DNA from: CAKSQF01 sp964582375
GTDB taxonomy: Bacteria > Bacillota > Clostridia > Oscillospirales > CAG-272
NCBI GenBank assembly: GCA_964582375.1
Contig: CAZORL010000002.1
Coordinates: 62,001 to 126,000, forward strand
Direction of reading: 5' to 3'
Length of the DNA stretch: 64,000 bases
The position numbers were made by a program, and so were the translations under genes. Within the stretch, counting starts at the first letter, position 1; each line of letters opens with the position of its first letter. Below the pieces are notes generated by a model. That model was not told the DNA's origin, did no database searches, and saw only the letters and a program-made list of their open reading frames with translations. Shown here piece by piece: positions 34,122 through 42,815 of the stretch.

Positions 34122-34145
34122 ATCTCATTCCCCTGTTCGGTATAC

Positions 34146-35987
34146 TTATTTTTTGCCTTTTTCGGCTCTGGTTGTAAAATAATTGTGAACATTTTCGGCA
34201 TCACGTTTTGAGATACCCTTGACCTCTGCAATCAGCGAAACATCAGCCGACGCTATGGCACCAATGCTCTTAAACGCAGCAAGAAGTGTCCTCGCCTTGG
34301 ACTGACCGATTCCCGGTATCTCTTCGAGTTTCGAATGCTTCACCGACTCGCCCTTTGCGCGGCGAACCGTTCCGACCGTGAATCTGTGGACCTCTTCCTG
34401 GATCCTGTAAATAAAGCGAAACACCGATTGCTCGCGTGCGATACTTATTTCGTTTTCGCCGTCTGTCAGTGCCCTGGTCTTGTGAAAATCATCCTTGACC
34501 ATTCCAAAGATCGGCGTATCTATCCCGTATTTGTCAAAAAGCGTGCGAATGGTCGAAACATGCCCTTTGCCGCCGTCAAGCAAAAACAGATCGGGGAGCG
34601 GATTTTCGTCTCGCCTTTGCAGTCTGCGCTCGAGTGCCTCGGTCATTGACAGATAATCGTTTTGCGAGTCGGTAGACTTGATCTTATATGTTCGATAGCC
34701 CTTTTTGTTAAACTTGCCATCGCATATCGATATTATGCCCGCGGTGATATTGTCGTCGCCGTAGTTTGATATATCGATCGCCTCTATGGTTTCGGGAACG
34801 ACCTCAAGCGAAAGCATCGTCGCAAGATTTACGAGCGTTTCATCATCCTTTTCGCTCTCGGCAAGATATTGTCTTGCATGCAGGGCGGCATTTTCGGCAA
34901 CCATCTCGCAAAGTGCGCGAAGCTCACCCTTTTGCGGCACACGCACCTCGACGCGTCTGCCCGATGTCTCGGTAAGCAGATCGGACAGCAGATCCTCGCC
35001 GTGATCGCCGAGTTCAAATCCAAGAAGCACAGTCTTCGGGATGTACTCTCTGGAGGCATATATTCTCGAGATGACCGACAGAAGTGTCTGACCGTCGATG
35101 ATATTATCAGCTGCGAATATTCGATTGTCCGAATCGATTACCGCGCCGTCGCGAACATAATAGGTCGCAAGGCAGGAGCAAAGATCTGATGTGTAGAGTG
35201 CGAATATATCGTACTCCGAGTCGGGCTTTCCGACGACTCTTTGCTTTTGCCGCAGTGCCTCGACCGCAAGAAGTCTGTCCCTATATCTTGCCGCCGCCTC
35301 GAAATGAAGATTTTCGGACGCAAAGCGCATTTTTTCGTCAAGTGCGCTCTTAACATCCGAGTAATTTCCGCGAAGGAATGATATGACCTCCGAAAAGCGT
35401 TCCGAATACTCCTCGGGAGGCAGTTCGCCCGTACAAGGTGCGCAACATTGTCCTATATGCTTATAAAGGCAGGGGCGGCTCTTTCCGATATCGCGCGGAA
35501 AGGAAAGCTTACAGCTCGGGAGCATAAACACCTTTCGAACGGTCGTGAGCAGATTCCACGCAACCGTATTTCCCGAATACGGACCGAAATATTTTGCCTT
35601 ATCGGGAAGGCGTTTTCTGGTCAAGCTGACAGTGGGGTAAGGCTCGTCGATGGTCACCTTTATATAGGGATAGCTTTTGGCATCCTTGAGCAGGATATTA
35701 TATTTCGGATTGTGAAGCTTTATCAGCTTATTTTCGAGCACAAGTGCCTCGATCTCGGTATCGGTGAGCATATACTCGAAATCATAGACCGAATCGACCA
35801 TGCGTGCGGTCTTGATATTCTTTTCCGAATCGGTAAAGTACTGTGTCACTCTGTTTTTGAGCGACTTGGATTTACCGACATATATGATCTTATCGCCCGC
35901 GCCGTGCATGATATAGACACCCGGAGACATCGGAAGTCTGTTTGCCTTTTCGCGAAGCTGATCTTTTGTCTTTCTTTCGACAGCCAT
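34146..35987 (-). CDS. uvrC: UvrABC excinuclease subunit C
   Basis: Makes both incisions in nucleotide-excision repair. N-terminal GIY-YIG nuclease (SPGVYIMHGAGDKIIYVGKSKSLKNRV), Cys cluster CLYKHIGQCCAPC, UvrB-binding helix around DEKMRFASENLHFEAAARYRDRL, RNase H-like C-terminal nuclease (EAIDISNYG, LFLLDGGKGH) and a tandem helix-hairpin-helix end (EEIPGIGQSKARTLL). Length 613 is normal. GGTGGGA precedes the ATG; no promoter was clear in the 45 bases after the ptsH terminator. Confidence 0.97.
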   Translation of the reverse strand: MAVERKTKDQLREKANRLPMSPGVYIMHGAGDKIIYVGKSKSLKNRVTQYFTDSEKNIKTARMVDSVYDFEYMLTDTEIEALVLENKLIKLHNPKYNILLKDAKSYPYIKVTIDEPYPTVSLTRKRLPDKAKYFGPYSGNTVAWNLLTTVRKVFMLPSCKLSFPRDIGKSRPCLYKHIGQCCAPCTGELPPEEYSERFSEVISFLRGNYSDVKSALDEKMRFASENLHFEAAARYRDRLLAVEALRQKQRVVGKPDSEYDIFALYTSDLCSCLATYYVRDGAVIDSDNRIFAADNIIDGQTLLSVISRIYASREYIPKTVLLGFELGDHGEDLLSDLLTETSGRRVEVRVPQKGELRALCEMVAENAALHARQYLAESEKDDETLVNLATMLSLEVVPETIEAIDISNYGDDNITAGIISICDGKFNKKGYRTYKIKSTDSQNDYLSMTEALERRLQRRDENPLPDLFLLDGGKGHVSTIRTLFDKYGIDTPIFGMVKDDFHKTRALTDGENEISIAREQSVFRFIYRIQEEVHRFTVGTVRRAKGESVKHSKLEEIPGIGQSKARTLLAAFKSIGAIASADVSLIAEVKGISKRDAENVHNYFTTRAEKGKK

Positions 35988-36032
35988 TGATCATCCCACC
36001 GTTACTTATAAATAAAATATAAAGTCTGCAAC

Positions 36033-36067
36033 AAAAAAGCAGACCGCATATCATGTGTGCAGTCTGC
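36033..36067 (-). terminator. Terminator after ptsH
   Basis: Stem GCAGACCGCA (36039-36048) with TGCAGTCTGC (36058-36067), one mismatch; minus strand runs into TTTTTT (36033-36038). Confidence 0.85.
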
Positions 36068-36096
36068 CGATTTGATATCGGTCTCCCGATATCCGA

Positions 36097-36360
36097 TTAT
36101 TCCTCACAGCCGTTTGCGATAAGCTCACAAAGACCGTCGAGTGCGTCAGCCTCGTCGGATCCGTCGGCAGAAAGAGTGACGGTAGTATCCTTCACTATGC
36201 CGAGCGAGAGAACTCCGAGCAGGCTCTTGGCGTTAACTCTGCGTTCACCCTTTTCGATCCAGATCGTGCTTTTGTACTTGTTAGCCTTCTGAATGAAAAA
36301 AGTTGCGGGTCTTGCGTGAAGCCCTACCTGATTGTTTATCTTAATCTCGCGAGTGATCAT
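36097..36360 (-). CDS. ptsH: Phosphocarrier protein HPr
   Basis: Small phosphocarrier of 87 residues. His15 in GLHARPA is the site phosphorylated by enzyme I and Ser46 in NAKSLLGVLSLG is the site used by HPr kinase (encoded at 8745), so both PTS transport and catabolite-repression roles are possible. No enzyme I gene lies beside it, unlike the usual ptsHI pair. AAAGGAG lies about 12 bases before the ATG. It has its own promoter and terminator. Confidence 0.95.
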   Translation of the reverse strand: MITREIKINNQVGLHARPATFFIQKANKYKSTIWIEKGERRVNAKSLLGVLSLGIVKDTTVTLSADGSDEADALDGLCELIANGCEE

Positions 36361-36431
36361 TGCTTTTCATAACTCCTTTTACATTTTACACTTCGGGGAC
36401 TTTTGTCCAAACAAACATAACTATCTCTTTT

Positions 36432-36459
36432 ATTATAGCACTTTTTTCGGCAAAATCAA
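36432..36459 (-). promoter_or_regulatory. Promoter of ptsH
   Basis: Minus strand: TTGATT (36454-36459), 16-base spacer, consensus TATAAT (36432-36437). Leader of about 65 bases. Confidence 0.7.
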
Positions 36460-36512
36460 GGGTTTTTCACTTTTTTTTTCAAAAATTGAAAAATTCGACA
36501 GTTTGCTCAAAA

Positions 36513-37037
36513 TCAATCGACTCGAGTTACCAAAATAGTATAATTTTGCCCTTTATCCGAGAGCGTGAGTGTCATCCCGACGGCAATTTTTTCCTTTCCC
36601 GCAAGATAAAACCCGCTGTCCTTTCGTGCACCCACTGCCGAAAGCGTTCCGCTGATCTTCTTTTTTGTGCTGTCACCGACACGCACGAACTCGTCGATCC
36701 TCGTCGTGTCCGGATTGACGGTCGATTTGAAAATGACCGTATCGGCATCCGAAACATCTATATATCCCACCTCTCCGAACACCTTCGAGTCAAGGTAGAG
36801 AGTAGTTCCGACCTCCAGGGTGTTTGCCACCCGAGGATCGGCATCGGTTATAACAAAGCCGATGCTGACGCGGTCGCTTGCCATTGCCTCGGTCATCAGT
36901 GCCTCAAGACGTCCTCTGAAAAAGAAGGACACCACGGAGGCGACTATGAGCAGAAGGAGCAGGAGGTCGATAAGATTTCTGCGATATTTCTTTGCGCCGA
37001 TCTTCGGTCGGCGATTGTTTTGCTCGTTGTACTCCAT
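36513..37037 (-). CDS. Membrane-anchored DUF4330-like protein (second of a pair)
   Basis: About 174 residues. A basic N-terminus (RRPKIGAKKYRRN) precedes one membrane helix (LIDLLLLLLIVASVVSFFF), then an external beta-rich domain with short repeats of strand-turn units. The N-LIDL-helix start and overall size resemble DUF4330 proteins; I am only moderately sure. Three ATG codons are possible (37046, 37043, 37037); the last has the best distance to AAGGAGG. The previous gene's stop overlaps this start region (ATGA), so the two are coupled and probably act together. Confidence 0.6.
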   Translation of the reverse strand: MEYNEQNNRRPKIGAKKYRRNLIDLLLLLLIVASVVSFFFRGRLEALMTEAMASDRVSIGFVITDADPRVANTLEVGTTLYLDSKVFGEVGYIDVSDADTVIFKSTVNPDTTRIDEFVRVGDSTKKKISGTLSAVGARKDSGFYLAGKEKIAVGMTLTLSDKGQNYTILVTRVD

Positions 37038-37042
37038 GTTCA

Positions 37043-37621
37043 TCATCCCTCCTTATCAACGGTCCGATCGTCAGCATCGTCAACATCGATCTTTTGCACA
37101 TCGGACACGGTCGCATCAAATTGGGCTTTTTTCGTTGACAGTGCAAGCGGCGCACCGATCTTTATTTCGCGATCGGCAACAACATAGCCCGAATCGGTCT
37201 CTTTGCCTTGAGCCTCTATGGTTACAACAAGATCAAGATAACCGGGATAAGCAGCGTACACGAGAGAACCGTTTGAGTTGTCAAGTCCCGTTTTGACCAT
37301 ATGATCGGCATGTCCTATATGTGTGACCCTTCCGACAGCCTTTCCGTCAATATAGAAGGTATCACCGACCGAGAGAAAATCGCAAACTGCATCATCTCCC
37401 TGAGGTTCGACCGAATAAACGGTGGTATCTATGCCGCTGACACAAAGCGAAAACGAAAGATCGACCGTCTCGCCGTCATCTTTACCGATCAGTGAAAAGA
37501 CATCGGTGCCGCCGAATATCAGCAGAAGAGCAGTATAAACAAGTGCAAGTGCAAGAATAACAAATCCGATCAGAACGGCAGTATCGGCAATGCCGAAACT
37601 CTTTTTATTTTTGGTTTTCAT
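37043..37621 (-). CDS. Membrane-anchored protein, probable partner of the next gene
   Basis: 192 residues. One N-terminal membrane helix (TAVLIGFVILALALVYTALLLIF) then an external domain with the same general layout as the following gene: 'V-G-D-T-F-Y-I-D-G-K-A-V-G-R-V-T-H-I' here versus 'V-G-T-T-L-Y-L-D-S-K-V-F-G-E-V-G-Y-I' there, so they look like distant paralogues. Family name uncertain (DUF4330-like). It lies just downstream of the O-antigen-ligase-like gene, and a role in making or exporting a surface polymer is a guess from context. Confidence 0.58.
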   Translation of the reverse strand: MKTKNKKSFGIADTAVLIGFVILALALVYTALLLIFGGTDVFSLIGKDDGETVDLSFSLCVSGIDTTVYSVEPQGDDAVCDFLSVGDTFYIDGKAVGRVTHIGHADHMVKTGLDNSNGSLVYAAYPGYLDLVVTIEAQGKETDSGYVVADREIKIGAPLALSTKKAQFDATVSDVQKIDVDDADDRTVDKEG

Positions 37622-37647
37622 CTGTTATCATCTTCCTTTCATTGAGC

Positions 37648-39642
37648 CTAAATATCGATAGTCATATCGCCCGATGACGGTCCGACATCCATACGCAGTG
37701 CCGCCGTCTCTTCCTCGAAATGCCGCTTAACGGCAAGCACTATGCCAACGAGAACGCAGAAAAGTTGTGCACAAACGGTATAGTCGAATATCCAAACGGT
37801 CATTCCGCAAACGAGAATTGAAAACATGGCTGATATACATGCACACAGTACCTCTCTGCCGCGTTTTGCTCTCGGCATCCGCGTCAAGGTCGAGATCGCC
37901 GCCCTGAAACAAAGAAGAACTGCCGCCGCAAACAGAATCGTTCCGACAATTCCGGAGGTTACGAGCATGCCAAGGTAAAGACTTTGTGCATTTGATGCCG
38001 TGCATCCATCACTGACAACAGAATAAAGATCGGCAAAAGTTTGGGAAGAAAATCCCATACCGCAAAGAGGTTCAAACTTAACGAGTTCAAGAGAGCCCTT
38101 CCAGACCTCAAATCTTGAAACGAGCGAGGCGTCTCTAAGAACGAGCACCGACAGTATCTTTTGAAGAACACTTTCCGGGAGCAGAAACAGCGCGATCGGC
38201 GATGCCGCAACGGCTATGAATACTATGCGAAAGACTTTGCCGACAGTGAGTGCCGCCATCGCAAGAATGCCGACGGCAAGAGCGATCACCGCACTTTTCG
38301 AGCCTGTAAGGACGAGTGCCGCAATTTGAACGACAAGCGAAACAGAGCCGGTCGAGATCGAGATCTTACGACGGCTGAGCAGAGCTGCCGTCAAAAAGAT
38401 CGAGGCAAGCATCCAAACGGCAAGCATCTCGGGGGTTCGCATGATATTGCCCGTGCCGATAGGTCTTTGAAGGATCACCGCGCGTGCGATCGCAAGCATT
38501 CCGACAAGCGTTGACGATGCACAGACGCAGGAGAGGAATTTGTCAAGCCATCTGCCTCTGACGAGAAGATTCTTGCAAAGATAGCAGATACAAAAGCAGG
38601 ACGCCGAGGACAAAGCGTGGGACACATCGCCGCCGATCAGCTCGGCGACAGATATAAATCCAAAGAATATTGCGAGAGTTCCGTCAAGAGCGTCAAATGA
38701 TGCAAGTCTGTTTCCGAGTGCCGCCTTTGCCGCAAAGGCAAGCGTCAATGTGATCACAAAAACAGCTGCAACAAGATCGGCATTTTCAAAGAGAAATGCA
38801 AAAGGTGCAAAAAAAGCAAACACGAGAAGCCCTGCCTCGGGAACCGATACAACGGCAAACAGTATAAGTGTTACGAAAACAAGAGAGATGACCATCGATA
38901 TCGGAACAAAACAGGTAAAAAGCCCGAGTACAAGACCAAAGCAAAACGGGAGGACTCCCGTATAACCGCCGTATGTTTCGGGTGAATCGGCATTTTTTTG
39001 CTTTTTACCGAGAAGATCTTCCTTACCAAACATCGGAACAACGATCGCCCTGCCGATTCGACTCTCAAAAACATAATCCATAAGTGTGATGTTGTTTTTC
39101 GGAAGCAGAAACACAGACAGAATAACGAACGGAAAAAGCATTATCAAAGAGAAGAAAATCGACGAGAGATCAACATCACTTGATGTAAAAAATCCCGCCA
39201 TGCAGACAACTATCGATGTAAGCGAGAGTGCGAGGAGAAAAAATCCGAGTGATGATGCGGGTACCTCGGGAATGGCGGCAAATCTGTCAATGACCGATGA
39301 GACGATCTTGTTTGAATGCACGGCATCACGCAGTCTGCTGCTTATCGGACTGCGCACCGTCTGTCTGTTATATATCCTCAGATTATCGTCGATATGCTCT
39401 GTTCCGATCTCTCTTTTTGGGTGATATTTTTTCTTGTAATGCCGTCTGCGTCTGTCGGCGGCAAGACTTACCGTTTTTGAATTTTTCACGCGGCGGTCGA
39501 AATTTTCGTAGGATGTGAAATATCTTCCGAAAAGACTCTTTTCGAGAAGCGACGCATATCTTTTATCAAAAAAACCGCATATTCTGCCGAAAATTGTGCC
39601 GTGCCGTTTTTCTTTTGTTTTTGATCTTTCGGTTTCGCCCAT
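37648..39642 (-). CDS. O-antigen-ligase/polymerase-like membrane protein
   Basis: 664 residues. A basic cytoplasmic N-terminus of about 125 residues precedes ten or more membrane helices, with an external loop (RFEVWKGSLELVKFEPLCGMGFSSQTF) that corresponds to the Wzy_C/WaaL periplasmic loop: 'R-x-x-x-W-x-x-x-x-x-x-x-x-x-P-x-x-G-x-G'. Such proteins polymerise or ligate lipid-linked glycans outside the membrane. The ATG at 39640-39642 has GGAGG eight bases upstream; a GTG three codons earlier is less likely. No glycosyltransferases lie nearby, so the glycan is unknown. Confidence 0.75.
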   Translation of the reverse strand: MGETERSKTKEKRHGTIFGRICGFFDKRYASLLEKSLFGRYFTSYENFDRRVKNSKTVSLAADRRRRHYKKKYHPKREIGTEHIDDNLRIYNRQTVRSPISSRLRDAVHSNKIVSSVIDRFAAIPEVPASSLGFFLLALSLTSIVVCMAGFFTSSDVDLSSIFFSLIMLFPFVILSVFLLPKNNITLMDYVFESRIGRAIVVPMFGKEDLLGKKQKNADSPETYGGYTGVLPFCFGLVLGLFTCFVPISMVISLVFVTLILFAVVSVPEAGLLVFAFFAPFAFLFENADLVAAVFVITLTLAFAAKAALGNRLASFDALDGTLAIFFGFISVAELIGGDVSHALSSASCFCICYLCKNLLVRGRWLDKFLSCVCASSTLVGMLAIARAVILQRPIGTGNIMRTPEMLAVWMLASIFLTAALLSRRKISISTGSVSLVVQIAALVLTGSKSAVIALAVGILAMAALTVGKVFRIVFIAVAASPIALFLLPESVLQKILSVLVLRDASLVSRFEVWKGSLELVKFEPLCGMGFSSQTFADLYSVVSDGCTASNAQSLYLGMLVTSGIVGTILFAAAVLLCFRAAISTLTRMPRAKRGREVLCACISAMFSILVCGMTVWIFDYTVCAQLFCVLVGIVLAVKRHFEEETAALRMDVGPSSGDMTIDI

Positions 39643-39700
39643 CTGCGTCACCTCCGTTTCTTTTGTATTTTTTTTATTATTTATTCAACATTGTCCGTTT

Positions 39701-40375
39701 TTACAGAAGATCGGGACGATTTTTTTCGGTCAGACGGAGAGACTCGACAGCTCGCCATTTTTCGATCTGCGCACGATCTCCGCACCGAAGCACCTCGGGC
39801 ACTTCCCTTCCGCGAAAGACGGGAGGGCGAGTATACTGCGGATATTCAAGTGCACCGCAAGCGATGCTTTCGTTTTCGAAGCACTCGGGATCGGCAAGCA
39901 CGCCGTCAATCATCCGTGCCATGACATCAATGAGTATACATGCGGGAAGCTCGCCGCCGGTCAGGACATAATCACCGATCGATATTTCCTCATCAACTAT
40001 CTCGTCAACGATCCGTCGATCGATTCCCTCGTAATGACCGCAAAGGATGGTAAGATTATCATATGAAAGCAGTTCGGCGGCTCTTTTTTGAGTGAGTATT
40101 TTTCCTTGAGGTGACATATAGACACAATGCGAGCTGCCCTGTTGCATCTTTCTGACGCTGTCAAAGCAGTCGCAGACGGGCGGTGCCGCCATCAGCATGC
40201 CTTTTCCTCCGCCGTAGGGAGTATCGTCAACTCTTCTGTGCTTGTCCTTTGACCAATCGCGGATATTGTGTGCCCTGACAGTTATAAGTCCAGCCTCTTT
40301 GGCTCTGCCGATTATGCTCGAATCTGTGACGACATCGATCAGCTCGGGAAAAAGTGTGAGTACGTCGAAATTCAT
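39701..40375 (-). CDS. trmD: tRNA (guanine37-N1)-methyltransferase
   Basis: SPOUT-class methyltransferase that makes m1G37 in tRNAs with G36G37 and prevents frameshifting. Motifs: FDVLTLFPELID, DDTPYGGGKGMLM, YMSPQGKIL, LCGHYEGIDRRI, SIGDYVLTGGELPACILID, and the C-terminal YPQYTRPPVFRGREVPEVL. Length 224 is slightly short but complete. Four-base ATGA overlap with rimM. Confidence 0.97.
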   Translation of the reverse strand: MNFDVLTLFPELIDVVTDSSIIGRAKEAGLITVRAHNIRDWSKDKHRRVDDTPYGGGKGMLMAAPPVCDCFDSVRKMQQGSSHCVYMSPQGKILTQKRAAELLSYDNLTILCGHYEGIDRRIVDEIVDEEISIGDYVLTGGELPACILIDVMARMIDGVLADPECFENESIACGALEYPQYTRPPVFRGREVPEVLRCGDRAQIEKWRAVESLRLTEKNRPDLL

Positions 40376-40902
40376 GAGAACATGCCCTCGATCGGATTAA
40401 TGAAAAGTCCGTGTTCGAGATCGGTCTTTTCGATAAATTCGGGAACAGCGGGGAAAAGTCGGACATTTCCGTCATCATCGGTGATCTCGTACACATCGGA
40501 TGCACCGTAGCTTGACACATCGGTTATCTTTCCGTAGATCCTACCGCTTTTGGCATCAATTACATCAAGTCCAAGCAGATCGGCTATGTAATAGCTACCC
40601 TCTTTCAGCGACGGAAGATCGTTTCTGTCTGCGTAAAGCGACACGCCTTTAAGGCATGACGCAGTTTCTCTCGAATCAAATCCGTCTATATGAACGAGCA
40701 TCACTCCCTCGCGATGACGAGTATTTCTCGACAGGTTACAGAGTGTATACTTTTCGCCCCGAACAATGCAGATCCTTTTAAGCGAGCGAAAGACGTCGGT
40801 CGAATCGCAAAGACAGGCGACAGTCAGATCGCCCGACACGCCGTGCACATTCTGCACGACGCCGACCTCGAGATATTTTTTATTTTCTGATATTTCAGAC
40901 AT
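40372..40902 (-). CDS. rimM: 16S rRNA processing protein RimM
   Basis: Ribosome small-subunit maturation factor with an N-terminal RimM barrel (YLEVGVVQNVHGVSGDLTV) and a C-terminal PRC barrel (LLGLDVIDAKSGRIYGKITDV). The ATG at 40900-40902 is chosen because GAGGAAA lies nine bases upstream; an upstream ATG would overlap the flavin reductase more. It starts within the last eight bases of that gene. Confidence 0.93.
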   Translation of the reverse strand: MSEISENKKYLEVGVVQNVHGVSGDLTVACLCDSTDVFRSLKRICIVRGEKYTLCNLSRNTRHREGVMLVHIDGFDSRETASCLKGVSLYADRNDLPSLKEGSYYIADLLGLDVIDAKSGRIYGKITDVSSYGASDVYEITDDDGNVRLFPAVPEFIEKTDLEHGLFINPIEGMFS

Positions 40903-41446
40903 TTGGGACTGTTTCCTCATTGCTTTTATTGCCGGCTTTTTTATCGAGAACACCGACGATCTCGCAAATGTATATCTTATGATAATCTTTTATGGGATAC
41001 CATTTTTCGACGCTCTGATCAAGCAGATTTTCGGGACGGAGCGTATCGGTGTACAGCTTTTTCAAAAGATATACGCGATCGGCTTCGTTGACACCGACAA
41101 AGCCGTCTTTTTCAAAGGTCGTAAATCCGCAAAGCTTTGCCTTTTCGACATCTCTGCCGCTCTTTGTGCCGCATAGCTTAAGCTGATCCCTGTATTTTTC
41201 GTCAAACACCGAGACGGTAAGCGTGTCGGTCTTATCGGCAAGCTCTCTTGTATACCTGCCCGGGCGAACGAAAAGCGTACATATAGGCTTGCCCCAAAGC
41301 ACGCCCATAGTTCCCCAGCTTGCAGTCATAAGGTTAAGATTATCCTTTTCGTCATCCCGACAGCCTATTATAAGCCAACGGTTTCCTATCTCATCAAAAA
41401 CGTTACCGCACAGCTCATGCGGCTTTACATACTCAAAATCAAACAT
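40895..41446 (-). CDS. Flavin reductase-like domain protein
   Basis: FMN-binding split-barrel protein of 183 residues. Typical segments are NLMTASWGTMGVLWGKPICTLFVRPGRYT (flavin-binding) and KLCGTKSGRDVEKAKLCGF. Relatives reduce flavins or act as FMN electron carriers in anaerobes; the partner is unknown. GGAAGGT precedes the ATG. It is first in the rimM-trmD transcript, an unusual companion for tRNA and rRNA modification genes. Confidence 0.85.
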   Translation of the reverse strand: MFDFEYVKPHELCGNVFDEIGNRWLIIGCRDDEKDNLNLMTASWGTMGVLWGKPICTLFVRPGRYTRELADKTDTLTVSVFDEKYRDQLKLCGTKSGRDVEKAKLCGFTTFEKDGFVGVNEADRVYLLKKLYTDTLRPENLLDQSVEKWYPIKDYHKIYICEIVGVLDKKAGNKSNEETVPNV

Positions 41447-41489
41447 GTTACAGACCTTCCGTTAAGTTGCCGATCAACTGCAAATCACC

Positions 41490-41513
41490 AATAATATCGT
41501 CAATAATATCGTC
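41490..41513. repeat. Exact 12-base tandem repeat in the flavin reductase leader
   Basis: AATAATATCGTC occurs twice head to tail (41490-41501 and 41502-41513), between the promoter and the flavin reductase start. It may be an operator, or simply slippage. Confidence 0.6.
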
Positions 41514-41534
41514 GCAAGATCCGGCTCTGTTGCT

Positions 41535-41563
41535 ATTATATACTTTTTTTTGGATTTCGTCAA
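41535..41563 (-). promoter_or_regulatory. Promoter of the flavin reductase-rimM-trmD transcript
   Basis: Minus strand: TTGACG (41558-41563), 17-base spacer, consensus TATAAT (41535-41540). Divergent from the DUF2232 promoter. Confidence 0.75.
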
Positions 41564-41582
41564 GAGATTTTTTCGAAATTGC

Positions 41583-41611
41583 TTTACTTTTGAGAGAAAT
41601 TATGATATAAT
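41583..41611 (+). promoter_or_regulatory. Promoter of the DUF2232-gdpP-rplI-dnaB-tilS-ftsH group
   Basis: Plus strand: TTTACT (41583-41588), 17-base spacer, consensus TATAAT (41606-41611). No strong promoter or terminator is seen between here and the end of ftsH, so it may drive all six genes. Confidence 0.65.
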
Positions 41612-41703
41612 AGAACGGAACGGACGAAAAAACCAATGAAAAATGGAAACATTTGGAAAAGGCAGCCGTGTGGGCACCTGCAACCGTCAATGAAAGGACA
41701 GTT

Positions 41704-42777
41704 ATGGATATTCAAAATCAAAACGATCTTCAAAAAATACCGTCAAAAAAGCTGTCAAGGATGCTGCTCATACTTGCGATAGTCCTCGGTGCGCTCAGTC
41801 CGACATCGGGCGGCGTATTATTGACCGCGATCGCCGTCACGGTTGCGACCGTCCCATTTCTCTGTCTTTCTGCAAAGGGCGGTCGTCCGCGGATGCTTGC
41901 CGTTGCAGGGCTGTCATATGCCCTATCCTGTCTCGGAGCGGCAGCGATATCCCTCCTTGCCGATGGAAGCGTTTCGCCGACATGTCTGAGTGCAGGAGCA
42001 TATGCAGTGATCGCACTCATAACAGCCATTTGCGTATACTCGCTGAAAAGTCGGCTTTTCACAGAGTCCATGGCATCGATTGCCCTTTCGATCGTTATGA
42101 TATTGACCGTCTCACTATCGGCTGTCTATTACTGCAAGGCAGAGGGTATAACCGAGTTCTCTTCGATGATCAGGCAACTGGACACCGTCATTGAAAAGCA
42201 GCTTATCACCACATTTGAAGACACCTTTAGAGAAAGCGGGATCGCCTCTTACGAAATCGAAACACTTAAAGAACTCATAAAGAGCACATGGTTTTATACC
42301 AAGCTGCTCTTACCGAGCATCGTTTATCTTTCATCGCATATTATCATTCACATTTCGTGCGGCATATTCAGACGGATAATGCTCGGGTATTATTACGGAA
42401 GCAGGAAACTTAGCGGTTGGCTGCTCTCTCCGTCACCGATCTGTGCGATCTTGTTTTTGCTCTTCACTCAAGCGGTAACCATATGCGATCTGCTCGGATC
42501 CTTTCTTGAAGACAAGGATCTCACTACTTTCACGATTCTCATAATGAACCTTGTACTCATAACGATCCTTCCTTGTCTTGCCTTCGGTTTCAGGTGGCTT
42601 AAGGCATCGATAAGATCGCACAAGCCGTATTCCGTACTGTTTCTTATTATTCTCATTTTGATCGCCCTTGTTGCCGGGTATTTTGCCATCTTGATACTTG
42701 CGGTACTCGGCGCAATCGTGAAAATAATGGAATACGTGAACAACATGGCAAAACGAAGGTCCGACCGCGAGCAATAA
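41704..42777 (+). CDS. DUF2232 membrane protein (YybS-like)
   Basis: Polytopic protein of 357 residues with about eight hydrophobic helices, resembling the YybS/DUF2232 family, which lies upstream of gdpP and rplI in many Bacillota. Its function is unknown; the fold resembles small-molecule uptake components, but no ligand is known. The ATG at 41704 has AAAGGA six bases upstream; the open frame 17 codons earlier is ignored. Confidence 0.78.
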   Translation: MDIQNQNDLQKIPSKKLSRMLLILAIVLGALSPTSGGVLLTAIAVTVATVPFLCLSAKGGRPRMLAVAGLSYALSCLGAAAISLLADGSVSPTCLSAGAYAVIALITAICVYSLKSRLFTESMASIALSIVMILTVSLSAVYYCKAEGITEFSSMIRQLDTVIEKQLITTFEDTFRESGIASYEIETLKELIKSTWFYTKLLLPSIVYLSSHIIIHISCGIFRRIMLGYYYGSRKLSGWLLSPSPICAILFLLFTQAVTICDLLGSFLEDKDLTTFTILIMNLVLITILPCLAFGFRWLKASIRSHKPYSVLFLIILILIALVAGYFAILILAVLGAIVKIMEYVNNMAKRRSDREQ

Positions 42778-42815
42778 AGCGAAAAAACACTCACAACTCA
42801 CAAGGAGAAAAAGGC

